From Bacteroidota bacterium (GTDB lineage Bacteria > Bacteroidota > Bacteroidia > Chitinophagales > Chitinophagaceae), in assembly GCA_018268015.1 (NCBI GenBank), contig JAFDXJ010000003.1, positions 1 through 64,000 on the forward strand: a stretch of 64,000 nucleotides of DNA, in the 5' to 3' direction. A model generated the notes under the pieces. It worked only from the letters and a program-made list of their open reading frames with translations, made no database searches and was not told the DNA's origin. Positions 26,418 through 36,224 of the stretch are shown in pieces (the stretch's first letter is position 1; the number at the start of each line of letters is the position of its first letter). A program made the position numbers and the translations under genes.

Positions 26418-26471
26418 GAGATAGCTGAAAAAAGAAACGAATTTAACATGAAAAATTTTACTGAAATGAAT

Positions 26472-26479
26472 TAATTTTG
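26472..26479 (+). promoter_or_regulatory. -7 box of the nucleotidyltransferase
   Basis: TAATTTTG followed by C, with 16 nt to ATG 26496. It has no visible -33 partner. Confidence 0.4.
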
Positions 26480-26495
26480 CTGTAAATTTTTATCA

Positions 26496-27398
26496 ATGTC
26501 GGAACCAACATTAGTGATTTTAGCGGCAGGAATGGCAAGCCGTTATGGAAGTATGAAGCAGACACAGTCATTTGGCCCAGCCGGTGAAACCATAATGGAT
26601 TATTCAATTTATGATGCCATCCAGGCCGGATTTACTAAAGTTGTTTTTATCATTCGGGAGGATTTTGCCGAAAAATTCAAAGCAATATTTGAACCCAAAC
26701 TCAAAGGAAAAATAGAAACGGCTTATGTCTATCAGCAATTAACTTCTTTTACATCGGGGTATCCGTTTAATCCGGAAAGATCAAAACCCTGGGGTACGGC
26801 TCATGCTGTTCTCTGTACAAAAAATGCAGTGGACGGCCCATTTGCAGTGATCAATGCAGATGACTTTTATGGAAAAGATGCGTATATAAAAGCCTATGAT
26901 TTTTTAAAGAATCGATGCAATGACAGGCGTTTTGCGGTGATTGGGTATCAGTTGGAAAATACATTGAGTGAGCATGGAAGTGTTAGCAGAGGTGTTTTGA
27001 GTGTAAATGAACAAAATGAAATGACCGGTATTGATGAGCGCTTAAAAATTTATTACAAAAATGATCAGATTGTTTTTGAAGAAAACAAAGAAGAGTATGT
27101 ATTACCGGAAGGCACTAAAGTGAGTATGAATTTTTTCTGTTTCAGCCCTGCTTACTTGCAATTATGTGATAGTGAATTTAAAATTTTTATTCAGGAATAT
27201 GGCCAGGAATTGAAATCGGAATTCCTGGTACCAAAGATTGCAGATCTTTTCATTAAATCCGGGCAAGGTGTCATTGATGTTATTCCTACAACATCCAAAT
27301 GGTTTGGAGTGACTTATAAAGAAGATGCACCCATAGTACAGGAAAGCCTGAATAAATTAATTGCGGATAAAATGTATCCGACCAATTTATGGGCTTAA
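26496..27398 (+). CDS. Sugar-phosphate nucleotidyltransferase-like protein
   Basis: This 300-residue protein starts with the NTP-transferase signature LAAGMASRYGSMKQ (residues 8-21; GxGxR-type loop plus Lys). The metal-binding Asp pair is in VINADDFYGKDAY (about 112-124). Such enzymes join an NTP to a sugar-1-phosphate to make a nucleotide sugar, but several subfamilies lack that activity. It is not next to any other sugar gene, so the substrate is open. It converges on a VanX-like dipeptidase. Confidence 0.82.
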   Translation: MSEPTLVILAAGMASRYGSMKQTQSFGPAGETIMDYSIYDAIQAGFTKVVFIIREDFAEKFKAIFEPKLKGKIETAYVYQQLTSFTSGYPFNPERSKPWGTAHAVLCTKNAVDGPFAVINADDFYGKDAYIKAYDFLKNRCNDRRFAVIGYQLENTLSEHGSVSRGVLSVNEQNEMTGIDERLKIYYKNDQIVFEENKEEYVLPEGTKVSMNFFCFSPAYLQLCDSEFKIFIQEYGQELKSEFLVPKIADLFIKSGQGVIDVIPTTSKWFGVTYKEDAPIVQESLNKLIADKMYPTNLWA

Positions 27399-27460
27399 AG
27401 AGGTAGGCTTAGATCGGAGTCTTTTTTTACAAAAAACAATTGAAGAAAGGAAAAGAAAAA

Positions 27461-28183
27461 TTATTGCAGATTTTTTAAATCTTCAAAAGAAAGGTTCATT
27501 GCATAAAATGTTTTCTTTGTTACCAGGCTAAAATGCCACCATTCCGTTTCCAGTGGTTCAAAACCATATTTAGTCATCAGAGAAGTCAAGAATCTCCTGT
27601 TATTTATTATTTCATCCGGGAAAGCCGAGAAATGCTGATGAGCACTATCGGTGAAATTATCAAAGCCGGTTCCCATATCTAATTCTTTACCGGTCGCCAA
27701 ATTCACAATGGTCAGATCTACCGCAATGCCACGATTATGATTACTTGCTTTTGCCGGATCGGCAACATAACGCTCATCATGGATCAGTTCCCAAAATTTT
27801 TCTGAAACGGCATAGGGTCTGTAGGCATCAAATATTTTTAGTCCAAATCCTTTGGCATGAAGTGCTTGTTGTACTTTCAATAAAGAATCAGCTGCATCTT
27901 TCCTTAAAAAAGTGTAATTTGTATTCGCTGGGTACATACGCCTTTTCATAAAATTATTAGTAGTAGCATAGCGTAGATCAATCACAATGTCCGGAATCCA
28001 TTTATTTAACTCAACCATTTTTTGGCCATTGTCATTGGATATTATCTTTAAATAATTATCTTCACGTACCATCACAGGTACACCATATTTGTTCTTCGGC
28101 ACATTTATTGCCTCTTGGGCAAATGAAAATTTGAAAAGTAAAAATTGCGTTAAGAAAATTAGGTAAATGCTTTTTTTAGTCAT
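27461..28183 (-). CDS. VanX/DdpX-like D-alanyl-D-alanine dipeptidase (M15D)
   Basis: This 240-residue protein has a signal peptide (IYLIFLTQFLLFKFSFAQ). The M15D zinc motifs are present: SNHNRGIAVDLTIV (His and Asp ligands, with the RG context) and the C-terminal EWWHFSL (catalytic Glu and third ligand). VIDLRYATTNNFM is the conserved N-terminal block. It hydrolyses D-Ala-D-Ala or related dipeptides. In a periplasmic Gram-negative setting this usually means peptidoglycan recycling or nutrition, not glycopeptide resistance. It is divergent from the RlpA-like gene. Confidence 0.88.
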   Translation of the reverse strand: MTKKSIYLIFLTQFLLFKFSFAQEAINVPKNKYGVPVMVREDNYLKIISNDNGQKMVELNKWIPDIVIDLRYATTNNFMKRRMYPANTNYTFLRKDAADSLLKVQQALHAKGFGLKIFDAYRPYAVSEKFWELIHDERYVADPAKASNHNRGIAVDLTIVNLATGKELDMGTGFDNFTDSAHQHFSAFPDEIINNRRFLTSLMTKYGFEPLETEWWHFSLVTKKTFYAMNLSFEDLKNLQ

Positions 28184-28211
28184 GTAAATTGAAAATACAA
28201 AATATCAACGA

Positions 28212-28712
28212 ATGCGGAGATTTTTCTTTATTGCGTGCATTTTATTTTTTTCTCATTATTCATTTGCACAAAAAAAGGCAGATACTTTAATACGTAAGAA
28301 GGCGGATACCGCTTTGCAGAAAAGTAAAGACACTGCATTGAATATAAACAAGGATACCGTCGTTTCAACAAAGCCTGTTACTGCCCTCAAAAACCCTAAA
28401 ATCGTTTATGGTATAGCCAGTTTTTATAGCCGTAGCCTGGATGGATCCAAAACTGCAACTGGTGAAACATTCCGGCAAACCGGTATGACAGCGGCAAGCA
28501 ATTTCTTTAAATTAAATACCTGGGTTCGGGTGACCAATTTGCGAACGGGGAAAAGTATTATTGTACGTATTAATGACAGGATGCATCCCAGTATGGCTAA
28601 AAAGGGCAGGGTCGTGGACCTCTCGCGGAAAGGCGCTACCATACTTGACTTTATTGTTAAAGGGTTGATTAAAGTTAAAATGGAAGAGGTGCCTAAAGGT
28701 ACTTTGGAATAA
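28212..28712 (+). CDS. RlpA-like double-psi beta-barrel protein
   Basis: This 166-residue exported protein has a signal peptide (FFFIACILFFSHYSFAQ). A Lys/Thr/Asp-rich linker of near-repeats follows (ADTLIRKKADTALQKSKDT), then a DPBB domain: YGIASFYSRSLDGSKTATGE, LNTWVRVTNLRTGKSIIVRINDR and GRVVDLSRKGATIL. RlpA proteins bind or cleave naked peptidoglycan glycan strands. The catalytic Asp of the DPBB fold is present in INDRM. No SPOR domain is present. It is divergent from the peptidoglycan-type dipeptidase, so the two may be a cell-wall pair. Confidence 0.86.
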   Translation: MRRFFFIACILFFSHYSFAQKKADTLIRKKADTALQKSKDTALNINKDTVVSTKPVTALKNPKIVYGIASFYSRSLDGSKTATGETFRQTGMTAASNFFKLNTWVRVTNLRTGKSIIVRINDRMHPSMAKKGRVVDLSRKGATILDFIVKGLIKVKMEEVPKGTLE

Positions 28713-28714
28713 TA

Positions 28715-30508
28715 TTACATTTTTGAGGGCACTTTAATACCCAGCAACTTCATTCCCATTTGAATAATATGTGCCGTCAGGGAAGAAATTTTTAAGCGTA
28801 TTATTTTTTTCTCGTTATTCTCTGCATTTGCTATAGAATGTTCCGCATAAAAAGAATTATAGGTTCTTGCTAAATTAAAAATATAAATGGCCAGTTTAGA
28901 TGGATCCATTGTGTCAGCGGACTCCTGAAGAATGGCCGGGAAATGTTCTGCCTGTATGATGAGCGATTTTTCCAATTTTTCCAAAGGCAGCTTGTTTTTC
29001 AATTCTTCTTCCTCAGTTCCCTGCTTACGTAAAATACTGCAAATACGTGCATAAGTATATTGCATAAAGGGTCCTGTGAAGCCATGAAAATCTATACTCT
29101 CTTCCGGGTTAAAGATCATTCTTTTTTTGGGGTCTATACGTAATAGAAAAAACTTCAAGGCGCCCATCCCAATCATTTCATACAAGTCTTTTAATTCTTC
29201 CTGATTAAAGTCGCTCACTTTGCCCAGTTCTTCTGTTTTCTGTTGTGAAATTTCTTCCATTTTCTGAATGATATCATCCGCATCTACGACGGTGCCTTCC
29301 CGGCTTTTCATTTTGCCAGAAGGCAATTCTACCATACCATAACTTAAATGATAGATTCCATCTGAACTGGGTAGCGATAATCTTTCACAAATCAGTTTCA
29401 GGACTTTAAAATGATAATCCTGTTCATTACCAACTACATAAATACTTTTTTCATAACCGAACTGTTCAAACTTTTGTACGGCCAGTCCAATGTCCTGAGT
29501 GATATAAACAGCCGTACCATCTTTTCTCTGTACAATTTTTTCATCTAATCCATCTGGTCTTAAATCAATCCATACACTACCATCTTCTTTGGTATAAAAA
29601 ATATTTTTTTCCAATCCATCTTTCACTAATTCTTTTCCTAAAATATAGGTATCACTTTCATAATAGACTTTATCAAAATCACTGCCGGTCTTTTGATAGG
29701 TGGCATCAAATCCAGCGTAAACCCAGCTATTCATCTTATTCCAGAGCTCCATTACTTCAGGTTCGCCATTTTCCCAATCGAGTAACATTTGCCTGGCTTG
29801 CAACATAATGGGCGCTTCATTTTCTGCTTCTTCATTATTTTTCCCGGATGTGATCAGAGAATTCACTTGTTCTTTATAAGCATCATTGAATTTTACATAA
29901 TATTCACCCACAAAATGATCCCCTTTTGTATGTGTACTTTCCGGAGTAGCACCATTTGCGAATAGTTTCCAGGCAATCATGCTTTTACAAATGTGAATAC
30001 CACGATTATTGACAACGCAAGTTTTAAAAACGGTATAACCACAGGTTTTCAAAATTTCGGCGAGGCTCCATCCCAGGAAAATATTTCTTAAATGCCCCAA
30101 ATGCAAAGGCTTATTGGTATTGGGCGATGAATATTCCAGCACTACAACCCTGTTATTTTTCGGATGTATTCCAAAATTTTCGGATAACGCATTTTTTTGT
30201 AAAAAATCTATCCAATAATTTTCATGAATGGTGAGATTTAAAAAACCTTTAATCACATTAAACTCCGTAAATAAATCAGCCCTTTGGGATGTAAAATAGT
30301 TTCCGACCGTTTCTCCGGCCTGCATTGGAGACACACCAAGTTTTTTGCTGATAGAAAAAAATACAATAGTATAGTCTCCTTCAAATTCCGGTTTCGTGGC
30401 ATTTATTAAAATATCTTCTATGGGAAGAGTCACTTTATACAATGCCTGTATAGCACCCTGTGAAGCAATTTTGATCGTATTAATAAGATCCATTATTCTT
30501 TTTTTCAT
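28715..30508 (-). CDS. argS: Arginine--tRNA ligase
   Basis: This 597-residue class I synthetase charges tRNA-Arg. It has the N-terminal additional domain (residues 1-~105), the HIGH-type motif in PLHLGHLRN (~135), the KMSKS-equivalent KMKSREG (~390) and a C-terminal DALR anticodon-binding domain. All are in place for an active enzyme. Two in-frame starts are possible: ATG 30508 or ATG 30493 five codons in. A TAGATTTG box on the minus strand at 30511-30518 would put the transcript start near 30504, which favours 30493. It converges with the RlpA-like gene (2-bp gap). Confidence 0.97.
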   Translation of the reverse strand: MKKRIMDLINTIKIASQGAIQALYKVTLPIEDILINATKPEFEGDYTIVFFSISKKLGVSPMQAGETVGNYFTSQRADLFTEFNVIKGFLNLTIHENYWIDFLQKNALSENFGIHPKNNRVVVLEYSSPNTNKPLHLGHLRNIFLGWSLAEILKTCGYTVFKTCVVNNRGIHICKSMIAWKLFANGATPESTHTKGDHFVGEYYVKFNDAYKEQVNSLITSGKNNEEAENEAPIMLQARQMLLDWENGEPEVMELWNKMNSWVYAGFDATYQKTGSDFDKVYYESDTYILGKELVKDGLEKNIFYTKEDGSVWIDLRPDGLDEKIVQRKDGTAVYITQDIGLAVQKFEQFGYEKSIYVVGNEQDYHFKVLKLICERLSLPSSDGIYHLSYGMVELPSGKMKSREGTVVDADDIIQKMEEISQQKTEELGKVSDFNQEELKDLYEMIGMGALKFFLLRIDPKKRMIFNPEESIDFHGFTGPFMQYTYARICSILRKQGTEEEELKNKLPLEKLEKSLIIQAEHFPAILQESADTMDPSKLAIYIFNLARTYNSFYAEHSIANAENNEKKIIRLKISSLTAHIIQMGMKLLGIKVPSKM

Positions 30509-30510
30509 GG

Positions 30511-30518
30511 CAAATCTA
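30511..30518 (-). promoter_or_regulatory. -7 box just upstream of argS
   Basis: The minus strand reads TAGATTTG, matching TAnnTTTG. It lies 2 nt from the first ATG and 17 nt from the second, so it bears on the start choice. No good -33 box is visible. Confidence 0.4.
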
Positions 30519-30608
30519 ATGCACTGTGCTTACAATTTTTTTCTTCTGTTTTTTTTATGAAGAAATAATGACCTGGCCTGTCATTTTTCAGTTAATTTGC
30601 CGCCATTT

Positions 30609-31100
30609 ATGAAGCAATTTCACCTGCGGTTAAAATCTGCCATCCTGAAATCGGTTGATTACTTTTATCCTTTATTCCACAAATGGATGCCTTTGCAAAC
30701 ATATCGTTATGCAGCTTGTGGAGGTTCAAATATGGCGTTGAATATCCTGATCTATTTTATCACGTATAATTTTATTTTAAAGAAAGCATTATTACATCTT
30801 GGCTTTATCACCATCAGCCCGCACATTGCTGCTTACATCATTTCATTTTTTATCACATTTCCAATAGGATTTTACCTGAGCATGTACGTTGTATTTCCCG
30901 GGTCGCTGTTGCGCAGGAGGGTACGGTTATTCCGGTATTTCTTGGTGGTGATTATTTGTGTTTTACTGAATTATATTTTATTGAAAATATTCGTTGAGCA
31001 TTTTTTATGGTATCCAACGCCATCATTAATGATAACAACTGTTATTGTGGTGGCCTTCAGCTATTTTTCACAGCGGCATTTTTCTTTTCGTGCAAAGTGA
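30609..31100 (+). CDS. GtrA-like small membrane protein
   Basis: This 163-residue protein has about four transmembrane segments (NMALNILIYFITYNFIL, HIAAYIISFFITFPIGFYLSM, FLVVIICVLLNYILLKIF, LMITTVIVVAFSYFSQRHFSF). The final SYFSQRHFSF is the typical GtrA ending. GtrA-family proteins are thought to move polyprenyl-linked sugars or to partner glycosyltransferases. The ATG at 30609 is preferred over an upstream TTG. It lies directly before eno, with no partner glycosyltransferase next to it. Confidence 0.75.
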   Translation: MKQFHLRLKSAILKSVDYFYPLFHKWMPLQTYRYAACGGSNMALNILIYFITYNFILKKALLHLGFITISPHIAAYIISFFITFPIGFYLSMYVVFPGSLLRRRVRLFRYFLVVIICVLLNYILLKIFVEHFLWYPTPSLMITTVIVVAFSYFSQRHFSFRAK

Positions 31101-31144
31101 TTTTTTGGATAAATTTTTGGTTCCGTTATTTTTTTTATTGCTAA

Positions 31145-32473
<1,329 letters not shown>

Positions 32474-32523
32474 TTTTTTTACCAGTTGATTTTGTATGTA
32501 TCTTTATACCTGATTAAGTATAA

Positions 32524-32841
32524 ATGAAAAAAGCCACCCGATTTATTTTTAATGGATTAAAAAATAAATACCTGGTATCCATATTGGTTTTCGCTGTGGT
32601 TATGTTGTTTTCTGATCATAATAACCTTATTGGTCAATGGCAAAGGAAAAAAGAATTACATACTTTAGAAGCGAAGAAAGCTTATTATGAAAATGAAATT
32701 GAAAAGACGAAAGCTACTTTAGCGAATTTATCAAATAACCCAGATGCTATTGAAAAATATTCACGGGAACATTTTTACATGAAAAAAGATAATGAAGATT
32801 TATTTATTCTGGATAATGACAGTGGATCTTTAAAAAAGTAA
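32524..32841 (+). CDS. FtsB/DivIC-like septum formation initiator
   Basis: This 105-residue protein has one transmembrane helix (residues ~18-35, YLVSILVFAVVMLFSDHNNL). It is followed by a coiled coil (LHTLEAKKAYYENEIEKTKATLANL) and the short conserved block DAIEKYSREHFYMKKDNEDLFIL, which is the FtsB/DivIC signature. Such proteins link FtsL and FtsQ at the division site. The enolase-FtsB-type gene neighbourhood is conserved in many bacteria, which supports the call. Confidence 0.85.
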   Translation: MKKATRFIFNGLKNKYLVSILVFAVVMLFSDHNNLIGQWQRKKELHTLEAKKAYYENEIEKTKATLANLSNNPDAIEKYSREHFYMKKDNEDLFILDNDSGSLKK

Positions 32842-32942
32842 GGACATTTACAATATTTCACCGGGATTGCCGTTTTTACTCTTGTATCGCTTGCTCCAAT
32901 ATCTTATGAAGTTTTATATACTTCAATCCAAATTTTGGCATT

Positions 32943-33170
32943 ATGGGTAATTCTACATTAGAAGATATGCTTCAGTACATATATAAGGAAAAAAACGATA
33001 CGGAATCAGCAGCAATTTTGCATAATATTCAGTCCAACTGGGCACTTCAGGAAAAGTTTAATGTACTCTTCGAAACTATCTCCAGGTTGCAAAAAACGAA
33101 ATTGTACTCCCCCCGAAATCAAACCATGCAGCGGATTCTGGATTATGCCGCTAAAAAAGTGGAAGCCTAA
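32943..33170 (+). CDS. Small conserved cytoplasmic protein of unknown function
   Basis: This 75-residue protein has no signal peptide or transmembrane segment and reads as two helices (LEDMLQYIYKEKNDTESAAIL; WALQEKFNVLFETISRLQKT), ending PRNQTMQRILDYAAKKVEA. I recognise no domain. The coding signature is good (ATG start, unbroken, no overlap), and it lies 43 bp before nth on the same strand. A role with nth is guesswork. Confidence 0.6.
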   Translation: MGNSTLEDMLQYIYKEKNDTESAAILHNIQSNWALQEKFNVLFETISRLQKTKLYSPRNQTMQRILDYAAKKVEA

Positions 33171-33212
33171 TATATTTGGCTTCACCAGTTTATTTTTTCT
33201 ATACTTTTATGC

Positions 33213-33878
33213 ATGACCCGTTTAGAACGCTATGCTTGTGTGATTAGCTATTTTGAAGAACATCTGCCTATAGCACAAACAGAGTTGAAATATCAGGACC
33301 CATTCCAGTTACTTGTTTCCGTTATCCTTTCTGCCCAATGCACGGATAAACGCGTAAACCTTACTACACCTGCAATTTTCAGAGATTTCCCGGATACCGG
33401 AAGTATGGCATCCACTGATTTTGATACTTTATTTCCCTATATCAAAAGCATTTCCTATCCCAATAGTAAAACAAGGCATTTGATTGCCATGGCAAAAATG
33501 CTACAAAATGATTTTGCCGGGGTAGTGCCAATGAATATTGAAGATCTGATGAAACTACCCGGTGTAGGAAGAAAAACAGCCAATGTCATCACTTCTGTGA
33601 TTGCACAGCAACCCAATATGGCGGTTGATACCCATGTATATAGAGTGGCAGCCAGAATTGGGCTCACCCTTAAAGCTAAAACACCCTTAGCAGCTGAGAA
33701 ACAGCTCGTTCAATATATACCCAAACCTTTGATACATAAAGCGCATCATTGGCTGATCCTGCATGGGCGATATATTTGCATAGCAAGAAAACCGAAATGC
33801 GATATTTGTGGCATATCTCATTGCTGTAAATATTTTAAAAAAGAATATGAACAAAAAAAAAGCAAGCAGAAAAATTAA
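33213..33878 (+). CDS. nth: Endonuclease III (bifunctional DNA glycosylase/AP lyase)
   Basis: This enzyme removes oxidised pyrimidines in base excision repair. The 221-residue protein has the helix-hairpin-helix motif LPGVGRKTANVI (~116-127; catalytic Lys in RKTA), the catalytic Asp in VDTHVYRVAARIGL (~138-151) and the C-terminal 4Fe-4S ligands Cx6Cx2Cx5C (CIARKPKC, DIC, GISHCC). The Lys-rich C-terminus is a Bacteroidota habit. It lies 12 bp before the DUF1080 gene. Confidence 0.95.
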   Translation: MTRLERYACVISYFEEHLPIAQTELKYQDPFQLLVSVILSAQCTDKRVNLTTPAIFRDFPDTGSMASTDFDTLFPYIKSISYPNSKTRHLIAMAKMLQNDFAGVVPMNIEDLMKLPGVGRKTANVITSVIAQQPNMAVDTHVYRVAARIGLTLKAKTPLAAEKQLVQYIPKPLIHKAHHWLILHGRYICIARKPKCDICGISHCCKYFKKEYEQKKSKQKN

Positions 33879-33890
33879 ATATCTATTTAT

Positions 33891-34649
33891 ATGAAAAAAG
33901 TATTCATAACATTCGTTATTTGTTTGGTATATCATAATTTATCTTATGCTCAGTCGCAATCAGACGCCGAGAAGGAAGCCGCCAAGACAGAAGTCTGGTT
34001 TCCGGTGCCACCAGTCGTTAAGCCCGCCCGGGAAATTGGCCAGGCGCCTTCTGATGCTATTGTATTATTTGATGGGAAAAATGTGGATGCCTGGCAATTG
34101 GAAAATGGGCAGGCGGCACAATGTGCAGTTAAAGATGGCATCATGACTATTGTGAAAAATAGTGGGAGTATTCAAACGAGACAAAAATTCAACAATTTTC
34201 AATTGCATCTTGAATGGAAAGAGCCATTACCGGTGGTGGGTGACGGGCAGGGAAGAGGAAACAGTGGTGTTTATCTCCAGGAAGAGTATGAAATCCAGGT
34301 ATTAGATAGTTATGAAAATCCTACTTATTCAAATGGTCAATGTGGCGCCTTGTATAAGCAATCCATACCACTGGTGAATGCATGCAGACAACCCGGAGAA
34401 TGGCAATCTTATGATATTATCTGGACAGCCCCAATTTTCAATACGGACAAGACGTTAAAAACACCTGCCTTTGTAACTGTTTTTCAAAATGGGATTCTTA
34501 TTCAAAATCATGTGGAAGTGAAAGGAAAAACGCTCTGGTCAGGCGAACCTTATTATGAAGCGCATGGCCCTAAATCTATTTTGCTTCAAGATCATGGGGA
34601 TAATGGTGAGCCCGTGAGTTTTAGAAATATTTGGATCAGAAATTTATAA
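33891..34649 (+). CDS. DUF1080 (3-keto-disaccharide hydrolase-like) secreted protein
   Basis: This 252-residue exported protein has the signal peptide VFITFVICLVYHNLSYAQ. The DUF1080 jelly-roll follows: IVLFDGKNVDAWQLENG (~57-73), NFQLHLEWKEP, RGNSGVYLQEEYEIQVLDSY (~123-142) and the closing ILLQDHGDNGEPVSFRNIWIRNL. DUF1080 proteins bind or cleave modified glucans and 3-keto-sugars; the substrate is unknown. It is the last gene before the polysaccharide locus and is probably not part of it, given the 147-bp gap and promoter. Confidence 0.88.
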   Translation: MKKVFITFVICLVYHNLSYAQSQSDAEKEAAKTEVWFPVPPVVKPAREIGQAPSDAIVLFDGKNVDAWQLENGQAAQCAVKDGIMTIVKNSGSIQTRQKFNNFQLHLEWKEPLPVVGDGQGRGNSGVYLQEEYEIQVLDSYENPTYSNGQCGALYKQSIPLVNACRQPGEWQSYDIIWTAPIFNTDKTLKTPAFVTVFQNGILIQNHVEVKGKTLWSGEPYYEAHGPKSILLQDHGDNGEPVSFRNIWIRNL

Positions 34650-34737
34650 TAGAATGCGCATTTCAAATCATTGCTAAGAAGGCTGAGTTATATAAAAGAA
34701 TTTTTTTCGAAAAAGAATTAAAGAAATAGTTGAAATC

Positions 34738-34767
34738 TTGGTGATTGCGTGCGGATTCATTATTTTG
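34738..34767 (+). promoter_or_regulatory. Candidate promoter of the MBOAT-SGNH pair
   Basis: TTG (34738-34740), 20-bp spacer and TATTTTG (34761-34767, followed by CGCC). The -7 box is one base short of TAnnTTTG. It leaves a 29-nt leader to ATG 34797. Confidence 0.4.
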
Positions 34768-34796
34768 CGCCGCTTTTTGGATTTTAAAGATCGCCT

Positions 34797-36215
34797 ATGA
34801 TTTTCAATTCATTATTGTTTGTTTACTTTTTCATTGTTGTCACTTCCTTATATTTTATTCTAAAGCATAAGTATCGATGGCCATTACTGCTCATGAGCAG
34901 TTGTTATTTTTATATGGCTTTTGTTCCTATTTATATTTTAATACTCGGATTTACAATTGTCATAGATTACTTTGCCGGTATTTATATTGATAAAAATCAT
35001 GGAAAAAAGCGAAAATGGTTTTTAATAGCCAGCCTCATTGCAAATATTGGCGTATTGGCCATGTTTAAATACTATAATTTCCTGAATGATAACCTCACTG
35101 CCATCTTGGGAGATTTTAGCTTGCAGAACCCATTTCCTTACTTGTCCATCTTATTACCTATTGGATTATCATTTCACACTTTCCAGGCAATGAGTTATAC
35201 GATAGAAGTTTATAGGGGAAATCAAAAACCGGAAAGGAATTTTGGGATATATGCATTGTATGTGATGTTTTATCCTCAGCTTGTTGCCGGCCCGATAGAA
35301 AGGCCCCAGAATATTTTGCATCAATTTCATGAAAAACATACTTTCAAATATGAGCAGGTATCCGCGGGGTTGAAAATTATGCTTTGGGGATTTTTTAAAA
35401 AAATTGTTATTGCTGACCGGCTGGCAATATATGTGAATGCGGTTTATGGTAATCCTACGCACCATTCGGCCCTTACCATGTTTATTGCTACAATCTTTTT
35501 CTCATTCCAATTATACTGCGATTTTTCCGGCTATTCAGATATTGCCATAGGAGCAGCCAGGGTAATGGGTTTCAAACTCATGCGAAATTTCAGAAGGCCA
35601 TTTATAGGAAGAGGTTTTGCAGATATCTGGTCGAGATGGCATTTATCTTTAACCACCTGGTTTAGAGATTACCTGTATTTTCCATTGGGAGGCAACCGAA
35701 AGGGTGTATTAATGCGTATTCGGAACTTGTATATTGTATACATGATCAGTGGATTGTGGCATGGTGCCAGTTGGAATTTTGTTATTTGGGGATTTCTACA
35801 TTGTTGTTTTCTGGTATTAGAGGAAGTGTTTAAAAAGCCTTTAAGATGGATTGTTAAGGCATTAGGACCTGTAGCGATTGTTTTTCAAATTGCTGTGCCA
35901 TTTACAATAGCAAGCATTGTGAATGTATTTTTTAGGGCTAGAACGATAGGAGATTCATGGTATATTATTAAATCCATGTTTACTTTAAAAGGGCATGGGG
36001 TATACCTTGGTGAACCAATGACAAATTTCTATTATTGTGTATTTGGCATTTTAGTACTATATATGACAGAAGTTTGTCAGGAATTTTTTCCAAAAATTAA
36101 ATTATTTGGTCATCAAAACAGGGTGGTGCGATATACAGGATATGCTTTGGCGGTTACGATTTTAATTATGATTGGTGTTTTCAATGGAGGACAATTTATT
36201 TACTTCCAATTTTAA
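34797..36215 (+). CDS. MBOAT-family O-acyltransferase (AlgI/DltB-like)
   Basis: This 472-residue multi-pass membrane protein (about 10-12 helices) belongs to the MBOAT family. It holds the AlgI-type block FADIWSRWHLSLTTWFRDYLYFPLGGNR (~residues 278-305) and the catalytic His in SGLWHGASWNFVIWGFLH (~320-337). MBOATs pass acetyl groups from cytoplasmic acetyl-CoA across the membrane for polymer O-acetylation. It is 9 bp upstream of an SGNH-type partner, matching AlgI/AlgJ- or PatA/PatB-like pairs. Likely role: O-acetylation of the polysaccharide made by the downstream genes. Confidence 0.92.
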   Translation: MIFNSLLFVYFFIVVTSLYFILKHKYRWPLLLMSSCYFYMAFVPIYILILGFTIVIDYFAGIYIDKNHGKKRKWFLIASLIANIGVLAMFKYYNFLNDNLTAILGDFSLQNPFPYLSILLPIGLSFHTFQAMSYTIEVYRGNQKPERNFGIYALYVMFYPQLVAGPIERPQNILHQFHEKHTFKYEQVSAGLKIMLWGFFKKIVIADRLAIYVNAVYGNPTHHSALTMFIATIFFSFQLYCDFSGYSDIAIGAARVMGFKLMRNFRRPFIGRGFADIWSRWHLSLTTWFRDYLYFPLGGNRKGVLMRIRNLYIVYMISGLWHGASWNFVIWGFLHCCFLVLEEVFKKPLRWIVKALGPVAIVFQIAVPFTIASIVNVFFRARTIGDSWYIIKSMFTLKGHGVYLGEPMTNFYYCVFGILVLYMTEVCQEFFPKIKLFGHQNRVVRYTGYALAVTILIMIGVFNGGQFIYFQF

Positions 36216-36224
36216 TTTTCTCTG

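Noticed and set aside
27461..28183. Vancomycin-resistance gene
   Set aside because: M15D dipeptidase with a signal peptide in a Gram-negative, with no VanH/VanA-type genes; normal cell-wall or nutrient role is likelier.
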